Positions 46,112-58,326 of a stretch of 64,000 bases of DNA are shown in pieces. The translations under genes were made by a program, and so were the position numbers. The stretch comes from Argentina anserina (Eukaryota; Streptophyta; Magnoliopsida; Rosales; Rosaceae). The notes under the pieces are model-generated. The model was not told the DNA's origin, made no database searches, and worked only from the letters and a program-made list of their open reading frames with translations. Every line of letters starts with the position of its first letter. The first letter of the stretch is position 1. The stretch lies in assembly GCF_933775445.1 (NCBI RefSeq), contig NC_065877.1:34608694-34672693 (forward strand). The letters run 5' to 3'.

Positions 46112-48330
46112 TTACCCAGAACTACCAGTACGCCCAGAAGAATAAGCTCCATAAGCTCCATATGGGCTGCCACTGCCGCCAACCTATGATATATCATATG
46201 AACCAAGGAGATTAACAGAAGACCTTGGTTGTTGCACAGTAAGTATATACCACAAAAATCTTCTATCAAATTATTAAAGAAACATATGGTTTATGATTAA
46301 AAAACAATTGATCTAACGATGAATCTAAGTAAAGAAGGTGACCTCAAGCAAGTAAAATAAGCCTACCTGCGAACCACCATAACTTCCGTAACTGTCACTA
46401 GCTGCAAAATCACTTGAGCCACCATAACCACCATAACGTCCATGTCTTTTTCCATCTCTACTGTCATAATTTGAACCATCTGCCGCATCTCCTCCCACAG
46501 GAAGATATGGCAGAACTGTTGGAAGGAATGCAGACACTGCACCTTCCCTATCAAAAAGGTTTGCCCTCAATCGTGTCACAACATGTATAAGAGCTTCCTT
46601 AGCAATATCAAGGTCTCCAGAAATCTATAAATTGAGGAAGCGTTTATCAGCTTAATCAAGAAATACATTAGACAACACGATATAGAAATAAAAAACACCT
46701 GAAAATCATGAGAAATATATTACCTGCACCATTTCATCATCTTCGGCTGCTATTTTGGGAAGATTTTCTTTGGAAAGTATGCGAATATTAGCTTTAGTTA
46801 GTCTCCTCATCTCAGTAACAATAGATCCTCCTTTACCAATAAGGCAGCCAATTCTTGAGGTTGGAACAAGTATGCGAGTTGTAAATGAGAGGATTCCTGA
46901 ATCCCTTTCAACTTTGTCACTGCACCTGGGTTGCAAACGCACTGCTGCTTCCACAACCGACGAGTATTGATCTTCGAAATACTGAAATAGCAAGTGTTAG
47001 GTCAATCACAAAAACTATGCAATATCACTCCACTAGTAAACATAAAACAGAGGGACATAGTATTTCACCTCTTTTGCAGTAACAGTTATTAAGCAATCAT
47101 CGCCTTCAGATTGTGAACTATCAACTTTTATAGCAGCCCCAGATTCCTGTCTGATTTGATTAATGATGACACCACCCTTCCCAATCACACCTCCAATATT
47201 GGCAGTGGGACAAATCATGCGAAGAGAGAATTCTTTTGAAGAACCTTCATCTCTAGGAGCCGAGTACAAGGAGCGTGACCAGTCTCCAACATCACCTTTA
47301 TAACCTCCTCCATACGGACCCATCAGCGGCGCTAGCCCAACTATAGGCCCACCACCATTTGGACCCATGAGAGAACCACCAGAAGCGTACATAGGCACCG
47401 AAGACGTAAGCAAATTCTGAGACCGAGATGGATTATCATGAAGGCGAGATGCAATTTGGAAAAGCGCCTTCTTAACAAGTGGAGCTTCCCCAGATACCTG
47501 CAGCTCACAAACAAAAACAAATACAAACAATGTGAGAAAAAGGAAGCATCCAAACACCCAACCTAACAACCTATACAACTGAATAACTTCCAGCAATATA
47601 TACCTATGTCTTCGATTACAAAATTCATATCGAGGCACATTATGCATATTTACATAAATAGGGCAGTATTTTAAACCAACGAACAAGTCGAATTCAGCAA
47701 ACTCTACTATATACAGCTTAAAAACTTGCTCTGAGTTTAAACTGAGTATACCTGCACCAGTTCATCGGAGTTCAATGCACAAGCAGGCAAGTGATCATCC
47801 TTAAGTATCCGAATTTGCGCTCCGGTTTCGCTCCGAATAGTCTGAACTATCTGCCCTCCTTTCCCAATTATGCAACCAATCTGATCCGACGGCACCAGCA
47901 GCCTCGCCGTAACATGATGAGTCGCATCCATCTCCTCATCGGCATGAGTATCCTCAGCAATAACCCGATCATGAACCCGAAACAGAGCATCCTGCGCCGG
48001 CGCCACGAAGTTTCCACTGTCCTCAAAGCCATTGGTCTCGTCGCTGGCGCTGTAGATAGTCACGACTCTCTCGTCGGCGCCGGGAACCGTTTCGCCGATC
48101 CGAATCTTGGACTTGGTGTCGACCCTGAGCTGCTTCACGATCTCGCCGCCTCTCCCGATTATGCTGCCGATTTTCTTCACCGGGCAGAGGTAGCGGTAGA
48201 CTGTGTCCTCGGCGTCGATGATGAACTGCTCCCTCTCCTCGCCGGGGTGTCTTCTCTTTCCTCCGCCGTTGTCGGAGTAATCGGACTGTGAATGGGAACG
48301 TTTGCCGTAACTATTCCTCTGGCCAGCCAT
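46112..48330 (-). CDS. Four-KH-domain RNA-binding protein (At5g15270-like)
   Basis: Five minus-strand exons, 48330-47752, 47497-47069, 46981-46724, 46624-46367 and 46183-46112, all phase 0 and GT-AG, join to 531 residues. The start MAGQRNSYGKRSHSQ is followed by a basic Ser/Gly-rich leader. Four KH domains each keep the GXXG loop: KH1 GSIIGRGGEIVKQLR (about residue 53), KH2 GCIIGKGGQIVQTIR (about 155), KH3 GVIGKGGVIINQIR and KH4 GCLIGKGGSIVTEMR. The tail is Gly/Tyr/Ser-rich (GRYGGYGGSSDF) and ends SSGRTGSSG. The family includes HEN4, PEPPER and FLK, nuclear proteins in pre-mRNA processing. It takes the place of At5g15270 in the conserved order. It is divergent from the PTB gene, 1.87 kb apart. 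Confidence 0.95.
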
Positions 48331-48570
48331 GGATTATCTGTGAAATCGACGACGAGGTCAATCTGGAAACCCTAGTTTTGGAAATTTGGGGGAAATTTTG
48401 GAGGACAAATGTGGAAAGAGATGGTACCTTTTGGAGATTCAGACTGCGACTGTGGATTGGAGATTATGGAGGTGTAGATCTCCGATTTAGATTTAGATTT
48501 CTAGGGTTTTGACCGCACTTTATTTATTTTGGAAATTTTAGTTTCTTATGTCAATATCACATATGAGTGG
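48331..48570 (-). promoter_or_regulatory. Leader and proximal promoter of the KH gene
   Basis: Two 'aaaccctag' telo-like motifs on the minus strand (about 48370 and 48500) lie 40-180 bp upstream of the start codon. This is common in genes for RNA and ribosome functions. No clear TATA. Confidence 0.4.
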
Positions 48571-48574
48571 TCAG

Positions 48575-48957
48575 TGTCACGTCCCGTTTTGGAGAGTGTT
48601 TATCGTGAGCGTCGTTGGTTATATGAGTTTCATGCATATGTAAGATTGCTCCAAGATCAGAAATGTGGGAGATGTATGGCTGCCCCCTTCCATGAGATTC
48701 AAGCAGGCTGACTCGGTTAAGTTTGGAGAGTTTGTCGCTAGTCGGGAACTTAACGTCGACGAAGGGAGTAGGTCGCCCTACACATTGGTCGGGGTTTGGA
48801 GCCGATCCCCTTATGAGCTCAAGGCAGGGAGAAACAAGTGCATTGCCCCTGTTAGATAAGGCTGGTTCTAAGGGGATGGAGCGCCGCATGGACCAAGTGT
48901 GGCAGTCGAATGGCCAGATCCATGACATTGGTCCCAAAAATATTAAATGACGTGACA
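48575..48957. mobile_element. 383-bp element with 9-bp inverted ends
   Basis: Starts tgtcacgtc and ends gacgtgaca, exact inverted repeats of nine bases. It is less AT-rich than the flanks and open in several frames on both strands without a recognisable protein. Its start resembles that of the LTR block at 10747 (tgtcacgac). TG...CA ends would suit a small solo LTR, but no matching flanking duplication was seen. Confidence 0.5.
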
Positions 48958-50030
48958 TAATGGATTTTAAGTAATGTTGTTAACATTGACTTGTACGGCC
49001 CAATGAAGAATGCATATCCATATATCTGGCGACGAATGTTGAGTTTGACTCCGAGTTTGATTTAGATTATGGGCTTAAATTATCAAAGAATCCTAACTAA
49101 GGTGTTTGGTGAATCAGCTTGTTTCCTAAGTTTACGAATTTCAATGTAATTTTTAGACAAATTATGAAAACTATAAAATTGAGCTTTTAAAAACTGCTGT
49201 CGATTAAATATGCAAACGCAGATTTTTCCATTCGTACCTCGGGATCAAATTGGGTCGAATTCCATCGGATGAACAATTTTGTTTTAAAACAACACTATTG
49301 ATAAGCACGCTCAAAAAACACAAACAAACTGAAGGTATTAGTACCGCTGAAATACCTGGTGACATTTTCTATTTTGTAATTCTCAACTCAAGTAGACTGA
49401 GTCCTAGTTCAAGTGCTCTATGAAGCATTTGATTTTATTGGTATATAATGAAGGCGTTGAAGTTGATTTGATTTTCATGTTGATTTTAGGTTACAGAAAA
49501 TAAGTTTGGAGCAAATTGAAAACGTATGGATATAATTGTTGAGATTATTCATTAGTTTTCGATGTATATTGATTAGAAGCACTTTGACTTACATTTTTGT
49601 TTTGAGCTTTAATTAAGCTTTTTGCACAATCATGTGAATAATTACTTTTGGCAACTCTCAGACATATATAATAATAATAATAATAATATGTCTCTTCTCT
49701 GCGTAATGATACTCCAAAAGGCAAAAAATATATTTTCATATTATCTCAAGATATAACAATATCAATACTCTCTTAATATTAAAATTGAATATCAAAATTC
49801 ATTACATACTTCACTTTAGGCATATTTTATGGTAAATCTGTATATACAAAACTTAATTTTACTTTATAATTCTGATCAGAGACCTAATTACGATGCACAA
49901 CAACTTATGCTAACATGAACATTAACACAAAGCCGCAGCAATGAGCGGCGTATATATAGTTTTGTAAGATTCCGCACAATTTGAAGTGAAACAATTATAT
50001 AATAAAACAAAAATTACATCATTTAAATAA
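48958..50030. other. Intergenic spacer upstream of PTB
   Basis: Very AT-rich, with a short aat/ata-type repeat near 49668-49687. No gene was seen. Confidence 0.5.
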
Positions 50031-50137
50031 AAAAAGTTATTTCTATTATAATGAGCCTATAAACGAGCCCGACATCAATACCCAATCCAATCCAATCGAA
50101 AACAAAACAACCCCATCCCAATCCCTCTCTTTCACCC

Positions 50138-50146
50138 AAACCCTAA
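50138..50146 (+). promoter_or_regulatory. Telo-box in the PTB leader
   Basis: aaaccctaa, about 50 bp upstream of the PTB start codon, in a CT-rich leader. This motif is frequent near transcription starts of plant translation and RNA-processing genes. Confidence 0.5.
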
Positions 50147-50196
50147 CCCCCAATTCCAGTACCAAATCAATCTCCGGCCACTGCCCCCATTCTTCT

Positions 50197-53100
50197 ATGT
50201 CGACCTCCGGGACGCCGCAGTTCAGGTACACGCAGACGCCATCGAAGGTGCTCCACCTCCGCAACCTCCCCTGGGAGTGCGCCGAGGAGGAGCTCGTCGA
50301 GCTCTGCAAGCATTTCGGTAAGATCGTCAACACCAAATGCAACGTCGGCGCCAATCGTAACCAGGCCTTCGTCGAATTTGTATGTCCCCCACCCAATTTC
50401 AGCTACTCAATTTCTCTGGGCTAATCTACATTTTGGGGTTATTAGGTCAATTGCAATAGTTGGATTTGGGGGTTTTGATATTGGTGGTTATCTGTGTTTG
50501 TTTTCATAGCTATGAGAGCTTACGTGGAGCTACAGAAGGATCTACTGTCCTTTTTGAATGCTAATTTGATTTTGTGTGTGCATGATCTCAATGGCTCTAG
50601 GTTTTACGAAATCGAAAGTTCATGTAAATGTTAAGATTCCTAGTTTTACTGAAGTAATTCTGTGCTAGTCTGTCGTAATTTATAAAATGTGCATTGTTTT
50701 CTTTTAAGCATTGTTGGGATGATTTACTTTTGCAGGCAGACCTAAACCAGGCTATAAATATGGTTTCGTATTACGCGTCTTCGTCGGAGCCTGCTCAGGT
50801 CCGGGGGAAAACAGTTTACATACAGTATTCCAACAGACACGAGATTGTGAACAATAAAAGCCCTGGAGATGTTTCGGGGAATGTGTTGCTGGTAACCATC
50901 GAGGGCGTTGAAGCTGGCGATGTGAGCATTGACGTCATTCACTTGGTAAGTGCGTTTTGGTCCCGTGTTTTGATGTTGTGGATTCGTCTTTAAAGATATT
51001 ATAAATCATGTATCAACCTAGTATTGATAAGCTAAAATTGCTGAATGTGAATCGTGGGTTTTCTTCTTATGTCTTTTTTATTGGAATTGGTTGAATCAAA
51101 TATGGTGATGTCTCTTATTAAAATTCTTTTCTTGGAGGCAGTTTGGAATTATTATCTTGTACGTCATACTCCTTTCTATGGTCACGCATATATGCACAGG
51201 TCTCATTCTGCACTTATAACTCGTCTGTTTGAATTTTTATGTTGTCCAATGGTAATTTCATCTGGGGGTTCTTCGATGTTGTGTTATTTCACTCTGGTTG
51301 TCCATATGATGTGTCTTTGATGAATCATGACTTTTTTCAGGTGTTTTCTGCTTTTGGGTTTGTGCACAAGATTGCTACTTTTGAAAAGGCTGCAGGCTTC
51401 CAGGTCCACACTTGCACTTTCTTAGTTATGCAAATATCTTGCAATCTTGGTCTGTCTGTCTTATATCTTTGTAACGATTGTGCAGGCATTGATTCAGTTT
51501 AGTGATGCCGACACTGCATCTGCGGCGAGGAATGCCTTGGATGGAAGAAGTATACCCAAGTACGCACTGTCCATTTGTTTATATTCCAATCATATTTTCC
51601 CGGATTTCCGTATCTTTGGACTAGTTTGCAGGGTTGTTAACTTTGTGATTGGATCATTCACCTTCAGGTACTTGCTTCCAGAGCATGTCAGTTCGTGCCA
51701 CTTGCGTATCTCATATTCTGCACACACTGATCTGAACATCAAGTTCCAGTCACACAGAAGCAGGTAATAGAAGAGCAAAGACATCTATAATCTGTTTTGG
51801 TATAATTTTATGTCTGTGTTTCTGTACTTTGTTGTGGTTAGCTCTCGACTCTTGCTACTCTGGTTGCATGTTATATGAACTGCTAATTGGTGTGTTTGGT
51901 TTTTGTCATCTAGGGTTTAGTGCGCCTGGTAACCAGAACACAGATGTCTTGTCATGGACATTTAGTAAATCCTTGATCTTATGCATTAGATTAATGCATT
52001 TGTTATTTTAAAGTAGAGTTGCCTGTCTGTTATTGTTGCAGATCATATCAATTGCTTCTGCTATTGTTTTACTCAATCATTTAGATACTTCAGATTCTCT
52101 TACCGTACATGTTTTTGTTATCCTTGCCAACACATTTGTTTTTTTCCTTGTTTGAGATGTCTTATTGTCAGTATCATATTATTGTTGGCAAAAGATACTT
52201 TTTGGCATCAGCTGGGACATAAATTCCTATTAGTTGTCTTCTTTCAGGATAACAAAGACAAAAAAAAAAACTGTTTGCTTCACTTATGTCTGTGTCAATT
52301 TGTATCTGATCTGTTTTTCTTACTTGCTTTAAGAGGCTTCAAACTAAACATGTTGCTTAGATGTTGTTTAATGCATCTCTGCTGCCAGTCATCTCAGTTA
52401 AAGCGGACAAAAATATTTGTCATGTTTATGTTCTAATTTGTGCCGGGTTGAGTTTTCAGACTTGACTGGTGAAATAGTTTAACCTATAAAAACCTAAATT
52501 TTTTTTGAAGGTTATAATATTGACAGAAAGTTATTGTCATTGGTCCTTTGAGTTAATTAACTTATCATACTATAATTTCCTTCAGGAATTATCCAATTAT
52601 GTTGCTTTGTTGTAAAATTTGCTGGAATAATTTTTTGACTTCGAAATTAAACTATAAGCCATCGTTACCTCATTATTCTACTCTACGGGGCAATTTGATT
52701 ATATATCAGGCATAATGTGTATGTCTTTTCTTTGTGCTGATACTTCAGGGATTACACAAATCCATACCTTCCTGTAAACCCTACTGCAATTGAGGGAGTT
52801 GTTCAGGTATGTTATAGTTCATAGAATATTTTCTGTAATTTATATTAGTGTGCACTAGCATCTAAGCTGAAACTAATGCTAATTGGCTGTTATCTGCAGC
52901 CTACAGTGGGTCCTGATGGAAAGAAGAAAGAGATGGAGAGTAACGTTCTTCTGGCATCCATTGAAAATATGCAGTATGCTGTCACTGTGGATGTTATTCA
53001 CACGGTTAGGGCTTACTCCTTTGGTGTATTTCAAGTGCTGAATTTACAAAGAATGATGTTATATGTATCACACATAGCTTTACATGTTATAGGTATTTTC

Positions 53101-54016
53101 TGCCTTTGGCACTGTACAAAAGATTGCTATATTCGAGAAGAATGGTCAAACACAAGCATTAGTTCAATACCCTGGTATTTTCCTTTGACATGTGACCTTC
53201 TAATTTCGCCGTAACATATAGTGTTTTCCATTTGTCATTAATATGAGGGATTCAGTTGTCATTCATGCGTGAGTCCTTATTTGCAGATATTGCTACCGCA
53301 ACTGTTGCCAGAGAAGCTCTAGAGGGGCACTGCATATATGATGGTGGCTATTGTAAGCTTCATCTATCATACTCTCGTCATACTGATCTCAATGTAAAGG
53401 TATAAAATATATGCTTTAGAGTAAAGGGTTCTTGAGAATAAAATTGAGGGGAAATTGTAAAGACTTCCTGTGGATCTGTGGTCCTTTGGTCATTAAATGT
53501 ATGCTTCTTGACACTTACATTTTATCATATGAACATGTTTAAGAAGTCTTACGTAAGATTTTTTAACTTTTTGTTTTTTATATTTAATTGCAGGTCTACA
53601 GTGACAAAAGTAGAGATTATACAATCCCAGACGCTAGTTTGCTGGCGGTGCAATCTGGCTACCCAGCAGCTCCTGCTGCTTGGCAGAATACTCAGGCTGC
53701 TCCTGTGTACCATGGAAATGAATACAGTGCTGCAGCAGCAGGACCGGCTCAAGGTCCTCCGGGAGGTCCTCCTGGACAGGTGCCGTCATGGGATCCAAAC
53801 ATGCAAGCAGGCCGAGCTTCCTTTGTATCTGTTCCCAGCACCTTTCCTGGTCAGACATATCCCACATCATCAGGTGGCCCGGTATATTCCTCCGCACCAA
53901 TGCCTCCAGGCTCATCACCTATGCATCAACCAGGTGCTCTGCTTGTTCGACCAGGTGGTGCTTCACCCCCAGGTGTTCGACCTCCTGGTTCTTCACCTTA
54001 TTACGGACAACCCTAA
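50197..54016 (+). CDS. PTB: Polypyrimidine tract-binding protein homologue (three RRMs)
   Basis: Ten exons: 50197-50379, 50736-50945, 51341-51403, 51486-51559, 51668-51763, 52749-52806, 52900-53004, 53093-53174, 53287-53399 and 53594-54016, joining to 468 residues. All have GT-AG borders; exon 4 ends at a weaker donor, gtacgc. RRM1 begins SKVLHLRNLPWE (about residue 16). RRM2 carries NVLLVTIEGV and, across an intron, VFSAFGFVHKIATFEK. RRM3 carries NVLLASIENMQYAVTVDVIH and VFSAFGTVQKIAIFEK. The linker FQSHRSRDYTNPYLPVN is typical of plant PTBs. The last 130 residues are Pro/Gly/Ser/Ala-rich. It is closest to Arabidopsis PTB1/PTB2, which bind CU-rich RNA and control splicing, including their own. 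Intron 5 is long (985 bp). Confidence 0.96.
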
Positions 54017-56200
54017 ATAACAAGATGTATTTTGAATCTCCCTTTGAACCTATGCCGGTTTTAATCGGTCCTCTCTTGAGTTTGTGATGGGAATTCGTTG
54101 AGAATTGGAAAGAATTTATGGTCCAAATTCAATTCGCAGGACCCTGCTTTGATTAGCACTTGTAATTTAACTCTTGATTATAACATTCATTTTTTACCAA
54201 GTACTGTAATCCCTATTGCCGTTTATGAATAGATCTTTTGTTCATATCTTAACAATTAGTCCATACCATACCGGATCTCCAATTGTCCTGGGCACAATAC
54301 AATTTCGCGCTACGAAGCTATATTTCTCCGTATCCCGGTACTTATGCAGTGAATGACCAAAGGAAGGGACTTGTGCAATTTGCTTCCATGAAGGACCTAA
54401 ATGATGATCGCTTATTTAGTTTGTGGGGGCGTCCCCAACTGCAAAAGCCTGAGATGAGAGGTCAATTCTTGCTTGTCCTTCATTGAAAACCAAGATTGTT
54501 GTATTGTCGCAGCCTCGCAGGGTTCAGCCTTCAACTTCCTACTGTGTGCATGCGCCTTACCATGTGAGACGGTCATTGTGGGTACTCAAATATAGCGCCA
54601 TATGTACCTTTGTATAGCCGAAGCTGACCAAACTCCGATGGTTAGCTCTCAGATTTCGACATCCCATTGTTGATCCGTCTCAAGTCAGCAACTAGGTTCA
54701 GACTCCACCAATTTCTAGGTGTGAACCAAGTATGAAGAGAACGTCTATGGCTTATTGCAATTATCCAAGGCAGCTTGCTTGGTTTGATTTTGTCACCCGA
54801 TAACAAAGAGACTAATATCGTCTTACCGTCACGGCGTCACACAATCAATCACTTTAATCTTAACCCAGATTAAACCCTAATATCATCTGATTCTAGCAAG
54901 GAACTTGAATATGAAGCACACTAGCTAGAGTAGCATTCCTAATTTCCTATACGCGTTTGTCTCATGTGAGGGTTTACACCTCGAGATATGCCAACATTAA
55001 TCAAACCCAGGTAGCATTAATTGGGGTCTGATAATAGCATTATAGTATATGCCTCAATGAATCTGTTTTCTGCAAAGGTCACTGAGAAATGTCAGTAGAT
55101 AAAAAAGAAAGAGATCTCACTGATCATTCACCTCATACATTACAGTTTGCTTAACCTGTCTAATATTGTTGTTTTATCTTCAAAATTTGTTTAATGGTTA
55201 ATGGATCTTCTGTCAGTCATTGCGATATGTTGAAGCTTCTGCGCTCATCACCTTTGTACATCAAGGACGTAATAATAACAATTAATCATATATGCCATTA
55301 ACGTCAATTTCCATTGCATACTTTAGGAGATTGAATGTTAATATTGGACTGATAAAACCCTTTAATCTTGCATATTGTTCAGAAAATATATATGAATATA
55401 GCTAGCGAGGTAGCTAGTTTACTGTGCAGCAATAGTACAAATCGACCCGTGCTGTTCCATGCAATAATTAACTAAAATGCAGATAAAATACTGTGTTCTT
55501 TCTGTTTATGAAAAAGAATGATATTGAAAGTGTGTGAGAGAGAGACTGAGAGATCCAACATATAACACTGTAAACTGTTATAAACGTTAATTAATTTAGC
55601 AAACCGATTTGGAGTAGAATTTTATACATGCACACATATCTAACAGGACGAACAACCCTAATTGCCAAAAGGAATTTCAAAGACATAGTCAGCTGTTTTA
55701 GGCTTTTAGCTGCAGTACGTGCATCGATCTATTTCATTATCCATGCCAGGATCCTGAATGCTATGCCAAAACATGCATAGTCTAAATGTATTCAAAACTA
55801 TATATTAATTCAAGGTAGCTGTGTGTTCTTAATGGAGCTAGACGTGTAATCTTAGCAATAATGCAGCAAAGGTTGCATGTGTTTTTTAATTAATACTTAC
55901 AAGCTAGTAGCTCTTAGTTTACAAGATTTTCTGGATAACACACAGTCGCAGTCTGTCGACACATGGGATATGAATTAGGCTTTACGTCACATTCGAAAGG
56001 AGCACAAGTTTAATGGTACCACATTCACCTGCCCCTCTCAAAATCGCAGATACATGTGGAGTGTGCACATAAATATAATCACACACATATATATCTATGC
56101 ACTATCTGCATCAAACTACTATCATATGTATTCGAATGATCACACTTCGTTCTGATGCGCGTGTTAAATTTGGTTTGTGTCAGTTAGGGTCACAATTAGT
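54017..56200. other. PTB 3' flank and intergenic DNA
   Basis: The first 200 bases are a plausible PTB 3' UTR. A 67-codon + strand frame at 54283-54486 is unfamiliar and lacks support. The rest shows nothing recognisable. Confidence 0.5.
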
Positions 56201-56254
56201 TGCTTAAATTGCCAAGATGCTTAGCGAGTGCTGAAAATTCCAGTGTCTACTTAC

Positions 56255-56449
56255 CCGAAAGAGAATACTCCTAGTGCGAAAACTAGGAGTGAGAGCGATT
56301 CCGGTAGGGTGGTCTTTTCCGTGGTAAAGAATTGATTCAAATGGTAGCTTTCTTTGAGAGCTAGTGCTATCAGTTGTTTTCTCAACAGAACTTTCGGTTA
56401 ATGGAATAATATCCCACATCTTCCTCGGTGATTTGGTTATCGACACCAT
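56255..56449 (-). CDS. Candidate first exon of an unrecognised gene
   Basis: On the minus strand, ATG at 56449 opens 65 codons ending exactly at a strong donor (CGG then gtaagt). The product runs MVSITKSPRKMWDIIPLTES, then a Ser/Thr-rich part, then LPFESILYHGKDHPTG and FRTRSILFR. A TATA box (tttatata on the + strand, 56460-56467) lies so close that transcription would start inside the frame, which favours the second Met (MWDII, 56419). I found no downstream exon on the minus strand before the PTB gene. It may be a relic or an orphan first exon. Family unknown. Confidence 0.25.
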
Positions 56450-56469
56450 TTGCTCTTTCTTTATATAAT

Positions 56470-58326
56470 AGCGATAGTTTGAGTCTGATTTTTTAAGTTC
56501 CTCTTTAAGTTCTCATAGATAAGGGATAAATATAATGATACATTTTGCAGGTTGTTTAGAAGTGATCAGAACCTCTTATCAAATTCCTTCGACATAATTG
56601 ATCAGATTCAAGTGCCTTTTTTAAATTACTACTTTAGATTCCAGAGAGAGGTTCCGAGTTCCAGCTCTTGACCTAAATGTTTTGCTAGCTTTTGCAAAAA
56701 TCCATATCATATCTGATTCTAATAAGGTCGGGGGTCAGATAAAGAGTGGTGAAGACTGAATCACATTTAGACCCACCAAATTTCGTTCAAAGATACGCTG
56801 TTTTCACCTCTCTTGCTACTACTGGACAAGTAGTTTTCCATTATTTATGAACTTTGGAGCCTCAACTCTAAACAGAGAATCAGAGATGCAGACTAAAGTT
56901 CTGTTTACATGAAGGTAGAAGACAACCACGTACATGACTACTTAGCAAATGGTTGTCCTTATTATTATTTATGTATTCGACAAGCTAGCCTAACGTTACT
57001 CTATAACAGAAACAGAAAATACTACAGCCCCAAGATTTTCACACTTTCAAAAGCCATAGTTAGATATATGGTTAAAAACCAAAAAAAGTTGGTATAGACT
57101 AATTAAAGTCACTAAACACCATCTAGTATTTGATCATTTGATGTACAGTTTTACTTAACACAGTTACTATGAAATAATTTATGGAACATCTTATTTTGAT
57201 CGATACTTTCCTTTTAATTAAAAAAAAAAACGATACCTTCTTCGATCCTTCCTCTGTACTGGATTATAAAGCTGGCAATACAAGTTAATGATCAGCAAGA
57301 TAAAATGTAGATTTAAATGCACCCACTCCCCTGTCTCTAAGTTTGGCATGCCATAAATGACTGTATCTTTCCCCAAACCAGTGATGTATAGACCATGGAA
57401 CATTATGCATGTGCTCCTATCCCATCAACGTTTGGACTTGAGTGACATTTATTATAAGAAATCTTGTTATGTAGATACTGGATTACCAAATCGATAAATA
57501 CTTTGATGACATACTTGCAGGGAGTACAAATGGAAGACTGTGATTTACAACTACAAGAACTGTTTTCCATGAATGGAACTACAAGCTAGCAAACCCCAAC
57601 ATGCCTGGAATATTGTTACAAATTGATATTAGGAGAGTTTTCTAGAGGGAACCTTACCATTGGTATTAGCTTAATCACAGCTGAAGTCCTTTGAAGTTTG
57701 AACACACTTATTCTTTAATTTGGAATACAAGCATTCTTTGCAAGAGGTTTTGAGTTCAAGCCTAGACACCATGATATTTAGTCTGAGACTCGATAGTGTT
57801 AGCATGATATGTATTGTTTCTTCGCTTATGTATTATGAATTTCCATTCAAATTGAGAGGTAGAAACCTTCTAGTTAGTTGGTTGAGCCAAATCTACTGTG
57901 CCGTCTTCACAGACACTTGGGGGTTCATAGAAATTAATTGCTAAATGGAAACTTGATAACCACGCGGTTTGAACCATAAAAACCGCTATTAGTCCCAAAA
58001 CTATAACTCTGCATGCATTGATTCCTTTTTCTACAGAGAAATGAGAGTCCCAAAACCACTTAGCAGAGAGTTGCTTGGTCCCAACAGCTCAAACTTTGTC
58101 AGGTTGTCAATTCAGGTGTGATGTTGACCGACCTCTATTTATTCTTCATAAAAATTTGATCAAACCCTCCCTCTTCATTTCTTCACTACTGCTTAGTTCA
58201 TATCCCTGTAAATAGTTCTATCTCTCTCCTTTTGGTTCTGTAGAAGAATAAACTAGATTATGTAGTACTACTTAATTTGTACTAGTGATGCTAAAAGACT
58301 TCACAAATCTTATCATGCAGGACAAA
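56470..58326. other. Intergenic upstream of the expansin gene
   Basis: AT-rich. No supported exon. The last 250 bases, with CT-rich patches, should hold the expansin promoter and leader; TATA assignment is uncertain (ctatttat about 58134). Confidence 0.5.

Noticed and set aside
48557..48958. 133-codon minus-strand frame
   Set aside because: It coincides almost exactly with the inverted-ended element, and the opposite strand is equally open. No family resemblance.
54283..54486. 67-codon frame downstream of PTB
   Set aside because: Unfamiliar product with no splice or promoter signals; probably 3' flank.
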